A stretch of 64,000 nt of DNA from Flavobacteriales bacterium (GTDB taxonomy: Bacteria; Bacteroidota; Bacteroidia; Flavobacteriales_D; Sanyastnellaceae), in contig PKEB01000019.1 in NCBI GenBank assembly GCA_002863125.1, positions 101,585-165,584 on the forward strand. Direction: 5' to 3'. Below are positions 25,585 through 34,162 of this stretch, one piece after another (the stretch's first letter is position 1; each line of letters starts with the position of its first letter). A model generated the notes under the pieces. It ran no database searches. It was given only the letters and a program-made list of their open reading frames with translations, and was not told the DNA's origin. A program made the translations under genes and the position numbers.

Positions 25585-27424
25585 CAGTTACGCTCTTAGC
25601 GAGGTTGCGGGGCTGGTCCACGTTGCAGTCGCGCATCACGGCGATGTGGTAGCTCAGCAACTGCAGTGGCACCACGGTGAGCAGCGGCGCGAGGGCTTGG
25701 TCCGTCTTCGGCACTTCGATGACGAATTCAGCCAACTGCTTCAAGTCCTGGTTACCAGCGGAGACAAGGGCGACGAGGCGACCACCACGTGCTTTGACCT
25801 CCTGGATGTTCGAAACGATTTTCTCGTAGACGTCGTCGGCAGTTGCGATGCAGAATACCGGCATTTCCTCGTCAATGAGGGCAATCGGGCCGTGCTTCAT
25901 TTCCGCAGAGGGGTAGCCTTCCGCGTGGATGTAGCTGATCTCCTTGAGCTTCAGGGCGCCTTCTAGCGCTACCGGGAAATTCACGCCGCGACCGAGGTAC
26001 AGAGCGTTTTCGTTGTTCACGAAGTGGCGCGCGATTTCCTTGATGCGTGTATCCTGCTTCAGCAGCTTTTGGACTTTGTCCGGAATGGCGTTGAGCTCGA
26101 CAAGCAAACGGCTGAACCGTTGAGCGGAGAGCTGTCCCTTTTTCTTGCCGACGAGCATGGCAATCAAGGTGAGGACGGTCAACTGTGCGGTAAATGCTTT
26201 CGTCGAAGCGACACCAATCTCTGGTCCGGCGTGGGTGTACGCGCCGCTGTCCGTTTCGCGGGCGATGCTCGATCCGACAACGTTGCACACACCGAAAACG
26301 TGGGCGCCCTGCTGCTTTGCCAATTGAATGGCGGCGAGCGTATCGGCCGTCTCTCCCGACTGGGAAATGGCAATGACCACGTCATCTGGACGGATGATGG
26401 GGTTGCGGTAACGGAATTCCGAGGCGTATTCCACTTCAACCGGGATGCGGGCAAAATCCTCAAACAGGTATTCAGCCACCAGCCCTGCGTGCCAGCTGGT
26501 CCCGCATGCGATGATCAGGATGCGTTGTGCGGCGTCCCATTTTTCCCAGTGGTCGTCGATACCGGACATCTTGATTTCCGAACGCGACACGCTCATGCGA
26601 CCGCGGATGGAGTCGCGGATGGAATTCGGTTGCTCGAAGATTTCCTTGAGCATGAAGTGATCGAAACCGCCCTTTTCGATGGCTTCAATCTGCATTTCGA
26701 GCTCGTGAATCTCTGGTGTGATCACGGTGTTTTGGAGGTTGCGAATCGTCAGGCCGTCTTGGCGGTGCATTACTGCCACCTCTTCGTCGTCCAAGTAGAT
26801 GACGTTTTGCGTGTGCTCGATGATGGGCGTCGCGTCGGAAGCGATGTAGAACTCATTCTCTTCGCCCACTCCGATCACGAGGGGACTTGATTTGCGGGCG
26901 GCAATGAGCAAGTCCGGTTCGTTGGCGTCCATGATGGCAATGGCATAGGCGCCCTCCACTTCCTTGAGGGCCATCTGTACCGCATCTGTGATGGATGTGT
27001 TCGTTCGGCTTTGGACTTCGTCGATGAGGTGGATGAGTACCTCGGTATCGGTGTCGCTGACGAAGGCGTGGCCATTCGCCTCGAGGCTGGTGCGAAGTGA
27101 TTCGTAATTCTCGATGATGCCGTTGTGGATCATGGCGAGGCGTCCAAAACGCGCGGTATGTGGGTGGGCATTTACGTCGTTGGGCGGCCCGTGCGTGGCC
27201 CAGCGGGTGTGCCCGATGCCCATGGATCCGGTGGGAAGGTCGTCGCCAACAAAGGCCAACAGGTCCTCGACCTTTCCTTTTTTCTTTCTTACTTGGATGG
27301 CATCCTTGCCGTCAAAAACAGCAACACCGGCGCTGTCGTATCCGCGGTATTCCAGTCGCTGCAGGCCCTTGATGAGAATTGGGAAGCAGTCTTTATCGCC
27401 TATGTATCCAACTATACCGCACAT
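25577..27424 (-). CDS. glmS: Glutamine-fructose-6-phosphate aminotransferase (isomerising)
   Basis: 615 residues, full length. The N-terminal Ntn glutaminase domain starts MCGIVGYIG with nucleophile Cys2 and includes RGYDSAG and GHTRWATHG. Two SIS sugar-isomerase domains follow (IACGTSWHAG, SQSGETADTLAAI, and the C-terminal YPSAEMKHGPIALI), ending in PRNLAKSVTVE as usual. It makes glucosamine-6-phosphate, the entry point to peptidoglycan and lipid A precursors. It lies downstream of the DUF4270 and GT5-like genes, a recurring Bacteroidota neighbourhood. Confidence 0.97.
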   Translation of the reverse strand: MCGIVGYIGDKDCFPILIKGLQRLEYRGYDSAGVAVFDGKDAIQVRKKKGKVEDLLAFVGDDLPTGSMGIGHTRWATHGPPNDVNAHPHTARFGRLAMIHNGIIENYESLRTSLEANGHAFVSDTDTEVLIHLIDEVQSRTNTSITDAVQMALKEVEGAYAIAIMDANEPDLLIAARKSSPLVIGVGEENEFYIASDATPIIEHTQNVIYLDDEEVAVMHRQDGLTIRNLQNTVITPEIHELEMQIEAIEKGGFDHFMLKEIFEQPNSIRDSIRGRMSVSRSEIKMSGIDDHWEKWDAAQRILIIACGTSWHAGLVAEYLFEDFARIPVEVEYASEFRYRNPIIRPDDVVIAISQSGETADTLAAIQLAKQQGAHVFGVCNVVGSSIARETDSGAYTHAGPEIGVASTKAFTAQLTVLTLIAMLVGKKKGQLSAQRFSRLLVELNAIPDKVQKLLKQDTRIKEIARHFVNNENALYLGRGVNFPVALEGALKLKEISYIHAEGYPSAEMKHGPIALIDEEMPVFCIATADDVYEKIVSNIQEVKARGGRLVALVSAGNQDLKQLAEFVIEVPKTDQALAPLLTVVPLQLLSYHIAVMRDCNVDQPRNLAKSVTVE

Positions 27425-27448
27425 CGCAACATGAGTTTAAATCAACAC

Positions 27449-28792
27449 TTATTCGCTCCACGTAATCACGAGGCGGGCATTGGGCTTCCAGCCCGTGGTG
27501 TCGCCTTCAATCGGAGGAACCGCAGGCCCATTGAGCATTACCCCCTGAAGGGAAATTCCCGCCCGTGATGACACAACGTAGAGCTTGTCGGATTCGTATG
27601 TTCCATTCAGCATTCGCTGAAAGGTCTGCGAAATGTTGAATCGGTAGGCGTTTTCTGCGGAGTCGTAGTTTCCGTTGATGGCGAGCCCGATGGATGTTTG
27701 GTCTGGCGTCGGCACAGCCTCTCCGTCTTCATTTTCCGAAAGGATGAACAAATCGGACGGGATCGGGTAGCGTGTGTCGTTGTACTTCGGATCCACGGGC
27801 AACCACAATTCAGCCTTATGCACTGCGCGGTCGTCGTCGCGTTCAGCCTCCCAAGCGGCGAGCCCGGGGAATTGAATGCGGGTTTTGAGCCCGGCGCCGG
27901 AGAAGACACCGGATAGCAAGGAGCCATCCAACGCGGTGATGTAGGCTTCATCCAACGCTTGGAAAGGCGGGTACCATTGGTGCTCGAAGAAGTTGGTGCG
28001 CGGGCTGAGTGCGTTGATGATGAAATCGTACGTGGCGGCGCTGTCCGTGTCGCTGTGGTAGTGCATCCGCATGCGGCTCAAGCCTGTCGTGACATCGATG
28101 CCCACCGCACCTTGACCGGGTCCATTGGGGTCTGGGGCAATGAGCAAGCCGGGGAAATATTCCCGCCAATCTTGGTTGGAATCGTATACCGAGGAGTCAG
28201 CGTCGAGCAAGGATTGCCCAAATGTATTGTCGAGGTAGACCCGAACCTCCGGTGCAACGGTATCGCCATTGAAGTACAAGATTTCCCCTGGATTCAACAC
28301 CACGGGCTGAAAGGCGGGGTCGGCAAGGTTGATTTCCGTGGTCGCAAAGGAAGCGTTGGAGTAGTAGTCCGAATCCAGGGAAAGCGTGTCGACCAGCGCC
28401 TCGACGTGGATGTTTTGGGGGCTGAGTTGTCCGTACTGATCGCCGCTGTAGTGCAAAGACAGGTAAATGCTGTCGACCACCGGATTGGGGCCAAAATCAA
28501 TGTCCGGAGCGCTCAGCCGGAGCTGTGCGGCAAATGATCCCTGGTGCATCCCGAAAAATGGATGCTCCATGTTTCCCAAAACGGCTGTGCTTAGGTGGCT
28601 TGTTTCCAAGCTGTCTTCTCGAACTGTTTCGAAGCTCAACGCAAGGGTGTCGGTTTGGTTCAAGCTCAGCAAATCTTCCTGAGCGAACTCCAGCCCGATA
28701 TCGGTGGTTGGTTTTTTGCAACCGGTCAGGACGGCGAACCCTAAGATACTCGCCACGACTGCCCCGTACTGACTTGCGGTGATCTTTATCAT
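27449..28792 (-). CDS. DUF4270 family lipoprotein
   Basis: 447 residues. Lipobox FAVLTGC with Cys at about residue 25, followed by KKPTTDIGLEF, the usual start of DUF4270 proteins. The body is predicted beta-rich (VVDSIYLSLHYSG, ATTEINLADP, GAVGIDVTTGLSRM). The family is restricted to Bacteroidota and of unknown function; it is often beside glmS, a starch-synthase-like gene and panC, as here. Outer-membrane lipoprotein location is likely. The gap of 24 bases to glmS and 17 to the upstream gene suggests one operon. Confidence 0.85.
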   Translation of the reverse strand: MIKITASQYGAVVASILGFAVLTGCKKPTTDIGLEFAQEDLLSLNQTDTLALSFETVREDSLETSHLSTAVLGNMEHPFFGMHQGSFAAQLRLSAPDIDFGPNPVVDSIYLSLHYSGDQYGQLSPQNIHVEALVDTLSLDSDYYSNASFATTEINLADPAFQPVVLNPGEILYFNGDTVAPEVRVYLDNTFGQSLLDADSSVYDSNQDWREYFPGLLIAPDPNGPGQGAVGIDVTTGLSRMRMHYHSDTDSAATYDFIINALSPRTNFFEHQWYPPFQALDEAYITALDGSLLSGVFSGAGLKTRIQFPGLAAWEAERDDDRAVHKAELWLPVDPKYNDTRYPIPSDLFILSENEDGEAVPTPDQTSIGLAINGNYDSAENAYRFNISQTFQRMLNGTYESDKLYVVSSRAGISLQGVMLNGPAVPPIEGDTTGWKPNARLVITWSE

Positions 28793-28809
28793 GCCGCGAA
28801 GTTCAACAA

Positions 28810-29637
28810 TTACGAGACAGCCTCAGCCTTTCCCTCCAAAATCGTATCGTAAAAATTGTTGATGTCGGTGACGTAGCCTTCCTCACCGTGGTATCCGAGG
28901 ACTGGAACCCCTGCATTTTCAATGGCTTGGGCGGTTTCGGGAGCGAGGTCTTCCGAACCAATAATCAGTCCATCCGAGTGCTGAATTGAAAGGGCGTTCA
29001 ACGCGTCAAATGTGGGCGTCTCGATGCAAGCGATGGAATCTGCAGTGATGCCGTCTTGCTGCATTTTTTCCGCCATGCGGCTGTCCAATGCGCCTTCGAA
29101 TCCCTCGTCGTAGATGCTCGTGATGAGCTTACTGTCTGCGAAGTACGGATCGCTGGCGAAGAGTTGCTTCAGGTAAACCGGAACAGCAGCGGTCATCCAA
29201 CCGTTGCAGTGGATGATGTCTGGCGCCCAGCCCAACTTCTTCACGGTCTCAAGGACGCCTCGTGCGAAGAAAATGGTGCGCTCGTCGTTGTCTTCGAATA
29301 GGTTGTCGTTGTCATCGTGCAACACTGCCTTGCGCTTGAAGTACTCGTCGTTATCGATGAAGTAGACCTGCATGCGCGCCGTTGGAATGGACGCTACCTT
29401 GATGACGAGCGGATGATCCGTGTCGTCAATCAGGAGATTCATGCCGGAAAGACGAATCACCTCGTGGAGCTGGTGACGGCGCTCGTTAATTTTACCAAAA
29501 CGAGGAGTGAAAACGCGAATCTCTCTTCCCTTCTCATGCACCGCCTGCGGGAGATTTCGGCTCACAGAGCTCATCTGGGTCGCGGGCAAGAATGGTACAA
29601 TGTGTTGGGATATGTAGAGGATTCTTGCTTTCTCCAT
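28810..29637 (-). CDS. Glycogen/starch synthase N-domain-like protein
   Basis: 275 residues. It matches only the N-terminal (GT5) half of glycogen synthases: ILYISQHIVPFLPATQMSSV near the start, GREIRVFTPRFG, and DIIHCNGWMTAAVPVYLK near 140-160, which corresponds to the conserved P-D-x-x-H-x-H/N-D/G-W block. The C-terminal GT-B domain is absent; full-length GlgA has about 480 residues. Such short proteins are widespread in Bacteroidota next to panC and DUF4270 and may be regulators or act with another subunit. Enzymatic activity alone is doubtful. Confidence 0.8.
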   Translation of the reverse strand: MEKARILYISQHIVPFLPATQMSSVSRNLPQAVHEKGREIRVFTPRFGKINERRHQLHEVIRLSGMNLLIDDTDHPLVIKVASIPTARMQVYFIDNDEYFKRKAVLHDDNDNLFEDNDERTIFFARGVLETVKKLGWAPDIIHCNGWMTAAVPVYLKQLFASDPYFADSKLITSIYDEGFEGALDSRMAEKMQQDGITADSIACIETPTFDALNALSIQHSDGLIIGSEDLAPETAQAIENAGVPVLGYHGEEGYVTDINNFYDTILEGKAEAVS

Positions 29638-29671
29638 GACGGCCAGTGGTTTGTTTGGTTCGAACGAATAT

Positions 29672-29702
29672 CAAATGTACGTAATTTTCGGCCGAAATCC
29701 AA
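29672..29702 (-). promoter_or_regulatory. Bacteroidota-type promoter of the GT5-like/DUF4270/glmS operon
   Basis: On the minus strand TTGG (29702-29699), a 19-base spacer, then TACATTTG (29679-29672), a full match to the TTTG-N19-TAnnTTTG model allowing one -33 mismatch. It lies 34 bases upstream of the ATG at 29637. Confidence 0.6.
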
Positions 29703-29733
29703 GGAAAACCGGGTAAAACAAGGGGTTCAGGCG

Positions 29734-30588
29734 ATGAACACGTGCACGACAATCGAGGAGCTAAAAAGCACCATCCACGCATCTAAAACGAAGGGCAAAC
29801 GGGTGGGCTTCGTGCCGACCATGGGCGCGCTGCATCCGGGGCATGCTTCGCTCATTGAACAGGCAGCACAGGCCTGTGAGGAAGTGGTGGTGAGCATTTT
29901 TGTCAATCCAACCCAATTCAACAACCGAGAAGACTTTGAGACCTACCCTCTGACGATCGATAAGGACTTAGAAGTCGCGCAGCGAGCGGGTGCCACGGTG
30001 GTTTTTGCCCCCCATGTGGAGGAGCTCTATGGAGGTGATCTCGCAGTTGCACCGGTGGATTACGGGCGATTGACTTCGTCTTACGAAGGACAGAAACGCA
30101 CGGGCCATTTTGATGGTGTGGTCGCTGTGGTACGCAAACTGTTTTCAGCGGTGGAGGCAGATTCGGCATTCTTCGGAAAAAAAGACCTGCAGCAGCTGGC
30201 GGTGATCCGGAGGCTGGCTGAAGAGGAGTTCGTGGGCCTTGAAATCATAGGTTGCACGCTGATTCGCGAATCCGACGGATTGGCCATGAGTAGCCGAAAT
30301 GTTCGACTGGTTGGAGAATCCCGACAGACAGCCCTCGTCCTTCACGGCTGGCTGAACCAAATCAAAAAAGAGGCGTGTAACCAGGGCGACATCCAAACTG
30401 CGCTTCGGGCGATTGAGTCGGAAGCTGCTGAGATGGAGGGTGTGGAGTTGGAATACATCGATGTGGTGAATGGCGCGTCATTTGAGCCGCTGCATGATGG
30501 GCCTGTCGATCCCGAGGCGTTTGCCATTGTCGCCGCTGAAGTGGGCGGGGTTCGCCTGATTGACAATTGCGCTTTGGCCTGTTCGTAA
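29734..30588 (+). CDS. panC: Pantoate-beta-alanine ligase
   Basis: 284 residues from the ATG at 29734. HIGH-type nucleotidyl motif [13 protein letters not shown] near 28-40, FVNPTQF near 62-68, [14 protein letters not shown] near 147-160 (KMSKS-like region), and MSSRN. It joins pantoate and beta-alanine with ATP in coenzyme A synthesis. Divergent from the GT5-like gene; tatA follows 62 bases downstream. Confidence 0.95.
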   Translation: MNTCTTIEELKSTIHASKTKGKRVGFVPTMGALHPGHASLIEQAAQACEEVVVSIFVNPTQFNNREDFETYPLTIDKDLEVAQRAGATVVFAPHVEELYGGDLAVAPVDYGRLTSSYEGQKRTGHFDGVVAVVRKLFSAVEADSAFFGKKDLQQLAVIRRLAEEEFVGLEIIGCTLIRESDGLAMSSRNVRLVGESRQTALVLHGWLNQIKKEACNQGDIQTALRAIESEAAEMEGVELEYIDVVNGASFEPLHDGPVDPEAFAIVAAEVGGVRLIDNCALACS

Positions 30589-30650
30589 CCCCGTGCCCCG
30601 CAGCGTGCGGGATTGGTAATTTCTTCAGACCTTCGAAAAAATTTTTGGCC

Positions 30651-30821
30651 ATGTTCAATGCAATGAATCCCGGTTCTATTCTGCTCATCGCCCTTGTGGT
30701 GCTCTTGTTGTTTGGCGGAAAGAAAATTCCTGAGTTGATGAAAGGACTTGGGCGAGGCGTGAAAGAATTCAAAGACGCGACCAACAACGACGAGAAGGAA
30801 CAAGACGGTTCCGAAGGCTAA
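30651..30821 (+). CDS. tatA: Twin-arginine translocase subunit TatA
   Basis: 56 residues from the ATG at 30651; the frame upstream overlaps panC and is not needed. One transmembrane helix ([17 protein letters not shown]), the [10 protein letters not shown] hinge and an amphipathic helix with [11 protein letters not shown], then an acidic tail: the complete TatA/E plan. Its stop and the next gene's start share one base (TAATG), so the lytic transglycosylase is coupled to it. Confidence 0.92.
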   Translation: MFNAMNPGSILLIALVVLLLFGGKKIPELMKGLGRGVKEFKDATNNDEKEQDGSEG

Positions 30822-32119
30822 TGGGGCGAATGACGGCGCACTTCTGTGCATGTGCATTCAGCTTGGCTGCGGCCATGGGTTGGGGCCAGGCCTCGACTCT
30901 GACGGCTGAACAGGCTGCCATTTCCGATACGCTCGCATCCGACACCATCGCATTAAGTGCAGAGGAGTCATTGCACCCCGAGCTGTCTTCGTTGGAATTG
31001 GCGTGGCTCGGCTACTTGGATGAGAACTGGTGCTTTTCTTCGGACACCAGTCTGCTGAACATCCACAATTTCGAAGAGGGCGAAACCCCGGCACTGGATA
31101 CGGCCGTCCTCCGTACCCGCATGGATTGGCTCGACAGCCGATCGCCGTTGGACCTCGCTTGGAATCCGGTGGTTCATTCGCGCATCGCCTTTTACGCCAG
31201 CAAACGCAAAAAGCACCTAGGCACCATGCTCGGTCGCGCTCCGGGCTACTTTCCCCTTTTTGAAGAAACCCTCGATCGCTACGGCCTCCCCTTGGAACTG
31301 AAGTACCTCGCAGTGGTGGAGTCCGGCCTGAATCCGATGGCCCGCTCCCATGCCGGGGCCCGCGGTCTGTGGCAGTTCATGTATGCGACGGCCAAGTACC
31401 AAGGCCTGCGCATCGATTCGTACATCGATGAGCGGCGGGACCCGGTGCGCAGCACGGAGGCGGCCTGCAAATACCTCAGTCGATTGTACTCCCTGTACGA
31501 CGATTGGTACCTCGCGTTGGCCGCGTACAATGCCGGTCCCGGCAACGTGAACCGCGCGATTCGCCGCAGCGGGGGCAAACGAAACTTCTGGGAGATCCGG
31601 TTTTTCCTGCCGCGTGAAACCCGCAATTACGTCCCGGCTTTCATGGCGGTGGCCTACCTGATGGCGTTCCCCGCTGAACACAACATTTTCCCCCGCGATG
31701 TGGCGCCGCCGTTTGCGTTTCTGGACACCGTGATGGTGGACGAGGTGATGCGTTTTGACCAAATTGCCCCGTTGTTGGACCTCGATGAATCGACGCTCGC
31801 GCGGCTGAACCCCATGTACCGCATGGACATTGTTCCTGCCACAGAGGAACACTGGCCACTCGTGTTGCCCCAAATGGAGATTCCGGCATTCATGGCCTTC
31901 CAAGACAGCATGCGGCTCATCGACCCCGAACGCACACCCGAAATCGTATTCGTTCCGGAGCCAGTAACCTACCGCGTAAAGAGCGGCGACGTACTAGGAA
32001 AGATTGCTAACCGTTATGGAGTAAGCGTCCGGCAACTCAGAGAGTGGAACGACCTCTCCGGGTCCATGATCCGAATCGGGCAAAAGTTGATCATCCATGC
32101 AGACCCCAGCAAGCTTTAA
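30821..32119 (+). CDS. MltD-like membrane-bound lytic transglycosylase with LysM
   Basis: 432 residues. Signal peptide at the N-terminus; SLT catalytic domain near 150-270 with VVESGLNPMARS (catalytic Glu), GARGLWQFM and LALAAYNAGPGNVNRA; a single LysM domain at the C-terminus (VTYRVKSGDVLGKIANRYG to GQKLIIH). It cleaves the glycan strand of peptidoglycan to 1,6-anhydromuropeptides. A LysM count of one is lower than in E. coli MltD. It overlaps the DUF4837 gene by 23 bases. Confidence 0.92.
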   Translation: MGRMTAHFCACAFSLAAAMGWGQASTLTAEQAAISDTLASDTIALSAEESLHPELSSLELAWLGYLDENWCFSSDTSLLNIHNFEEGETPALDTAVLRTRMDWLDSRSPLDLAWNPVVHSRIAFYASKRKKHLGTMLGRAPGYFPLFEETLDRYGLPLELKYLAVVESGLNPMARSHAGARGLWQFMYATAKYQGLRIDSYIDERRDPVRSTEAACKYLSRLYSLYDDWYLALAAYNAGPGNVNRAIRRSGGKRNFWEIRFFLPRETRNYVPAFMAVAYLMAFPAEHNIFPRDVAPPFAFLDTVMVDEVMRFDQIAPLLDLDESTLARLNPMYRMDIVPATEEHWPLVLPQMEIPAFMAFQDSMRLIDPERTPEIVFVPEPVTYRVKSGDVLGKIANRYGVSVRQLREWNDLSGSMIRIGQKLIIHADPSKL

Positions 32120-33149
32120 ATCCGTCGTTCTTGCCCTTTGCGTTGTGCTCGCTTCATGCGGAAGCCAGGAAGGCGCGCGTTCAGCTTTGACGGGGAAAGT
32201 CGGTGCAGCGGGTGAAATTGTCGTCGTGTGCGATGAAGCGGTGTGGAGCGGAGCAGCGGGCGACACGTTGCGGGCGATTTTTGACCAGCCCTTTCCGGTC
32301 TTGCCGCAATACGAGCCGTGGTTCGACCTCGTGCACCTCGAGCCGGAATCGTTTGACCGGTTTTGGAAACCGCATCGCAACATCATTGTCCTCGAGTTGG
32401 CGGATCGCGTGGATACCCAGACCCCAGAAGTCAAGATTTTCAAGGAAAAATACGCCCGCGAACAGCTGTACGTCGTCGGCAAAGCCCGCGACGCGGCAGG
32501 CCTGGCAACAGCTTTGGATGCGCGTGGGTTGGAATTGCTGAGCGCATTTCATCGGATTGAGGTGGATCGCTACGCGGGGCTGATTGGCTTGAGTGAAAAC
32601 GAGTTGATACGCGACGAATTGGGCCAACGAGCAGGGCTTCAACTCACCGTCCCGCGCGATGCCCGATGGGCCAAAAAGTCGGAGGACTTTCTGTGGATTG
32701 ATCGCCAGTTGACCCGAATGAAAGGCGGGGACAACCACGACGTGCAGCAGGGTTTTTTCATTTACCGCGAGCCGTACATAAGTGACGAGCAGTTTTCGAT
32801 GCAAGCCCGGTTGAGCAAGCGAAACGAAGTGCTCAAAGACCATGTGCCCGGTCCGACGCCTCGCTCGTTTATGACTACCGAAATGCGCTACACCCCTTCG
32901 TACGAGGAAGTGGTGTTCAATGGCGGTTTTGCCTCCGAATTGCGCGGACTGTGGCGCATCGAAGGCGACTACATGGGTGGGCCGTTTTACAGCCTCACCG
33001 CCTACGATGAGCGCAGTGGAGAATTGGTGACGGTGGAGGGCTACGCTTACGCCCCCTTCTTCGACAAACGCGAATACATGCGCGAAGTGGAGGCCATCGT
33101 GCGCTCCCTCGTTTGGTACGAAGCCCCAACGCCTGCACCGACGCCATGA
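32097..33149 (+). CDS. DUF4837 family lipoprotein
   Basis: 350 residues. Lipobox VVLASC with Cys near 21. The mature part begins with GEIVVVCDEAVWSG and continues RAIFDQPFPVLPQYEPWFDL, the signature start of DUF4837, a Bacteroidota-specific family of unknown role that often follows an MltD-like gene. Two repeated halves of mixed alpha-beta sequence are suggested (RNIIVLEL and later QGFFIYREPY). Start overlaps the transglycosylase by 23 bases; stop overlaps the next start (ATGA). Confidence 0.85.
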   Translation: MQTPASFKSVVLALCVVLASCGSQEGARSALTGKVGAAGEIVVVCDEAVWSGAAGDTLRAIFDQPFPVLPQYEPWFDLVHLEPESFDRFWKPHRNIIVLELADRVDTQTPEVKIFKEKYAREQLYVVGKARDAAGLATALDARGLELLSAFHRIEVDRYAGLIGLSENELIRDELGQRAGLQLTVPRDARWAKKSEDFLWIDRQLTRMKGGDNHDVQQGFFIYREPYISDEQFSMQARLSKRNEVLKDHVPGPTPRSFMTTEMRYTPSYEEVVFNGGFASELRGLWRIEGDYMGGPFYSLTAYDERSGELVTVEGYAYAPFFDKREYMREVEAIVRSLVWYEAPTPAPTP

Positions 33150-34162
33150 GGAATGCCGGGTTGTGGTTGGTGGTGTTGGCGTGGTCGGCCGTTGGTTGCG
33201 CACCGGAAACCACGCCTGCGCAATGGGAGTTTGATTCCAGCATTCGCGCCTTGACTATGGCGCCCAATGGCGACGTCTGGTGGGCGGGTTCGGCAGGGCT
33301 GGTCGGGCACCATGCAGACGGAGCGTGGACTGTTGATACGCTGCGAAGCCCAGGCGGGGATACGCCGGCTTTCCGTTCCGTCGCAGTGACCGATGAGGCA
33401 GCGTTCGTTTTGAGCATTGCTTCGCCGGCGCTGCTCTACCGCAAAATGCACACCGAAGCCACATGGAGCGTGGTGTACACCAACACGGATTCCCTGGCCT
33501 TTTTTGACAGCATGCACTTCTGGGACAACCGGGAGGGCATTGCCATGGGCGACCCGCTGGGGGGATGCTTGAGCGTGATCATCACCCGGGACGGCGGGGC
33601 GACGTGGTCGGCAGTGTCGTGCGAGGACTTGCCACTGGCTGAGGAAGCTGCATTTGCCGCTTCCAATGGCAACATCGCCTTGCTCGGGGATGAGGTGTGG
33701 ATTGCTTCAGGCGGGGTGGCTTCACGGATTTTTCGCTCGCCGGATCGGGGGCGAACTTGGGAAGTGGTCGAGACGCCCATTGTGCAGGGAGGATCTATGA
33801 CGGGAATGTTCAGCGTGGCCCGTTGCGATGAGGCGAACGGGATGGGCTGGGGCGGAAATTGGGAGGCGATGGACGACAACGCGGCCAACAAAATTGCCAC
33901 GGCGGATGGCGGCGAGACCTGGGAATTGCTTACGCCCGGCGCCGGCCCGGGCTACCGGTCGTGCGTGCAGTACGTGCCGAACACCGACTGCCAATCCATT
34001 TGGGCTGTGGGCATTCCAGGAATCAGCCGTTCAAGCGATGGCGGTTCAACCTGGACCACCGAGGCCGACAGTAATTTTTACACGGTACGGTTCACCCCAG
34101 ACGGCCAAACCGCCTGGCTCGCGGGGCGCGGCAAGGTTGCCCGCCGTCCGGTCCAACACTGA
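33146..34162 (+). CDS. BNR/Ycf48-like beta-propeller lipoprotein
   Basis: 338 residues from the ATG at 33146, picked because it overlaps the preceding TGA (ATGA) and gives a lipobox WSAVGC. Repeated blades contain Asp-box-like turns: ITRDGGATWSAVSC, SPDRGRTWEVVET, TADGGETWELLTP, SSDGGSTWTTEAD, which is the BNR/Ycf48 pattern. Such propellers bind ligands or assist assembly, and in Bacteroidota are common surface lipoproteins with unknown partners. Its stop codon abuts the stop of the convergent M1 peptidase gene. Confidence 0.82.
   Translation: MRNAGLWLVVLAWSAVGCAPETTPAQWEFDSSIRALTMAPNGDVWWAGSAGLVGHHADGAWTVDTLRSPGGDTPAFRSVAVTDEAAFVLSIASPALLYRKMHTEATWSVVYTNTDSLAFFDSMHFWDNREGIAMGDPLGGCLSVIITRDGGATWSAVSCEDLPLAEEAAFAASNGNIALLGDEVWIASGGVASRIFRSPDRGRTWEVVETPIVQGGSMTGMFSVARCDEANGMGWGGNWEAMDDNAANKIATADGGETWELLTPGAGPGYRSCVQYVPNTDCQSIWAVGIPGISRSSDGGSTWTTEADSNFYTVRFTPDGQTAWLAGRGKVARRPVQH

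Noticed and set aside
32181..33203. Minus-strand open frame of 340 codons
   Set aside because: Antisense to the DUF4837 gene; His/Arg/Gln-rich with no domain.
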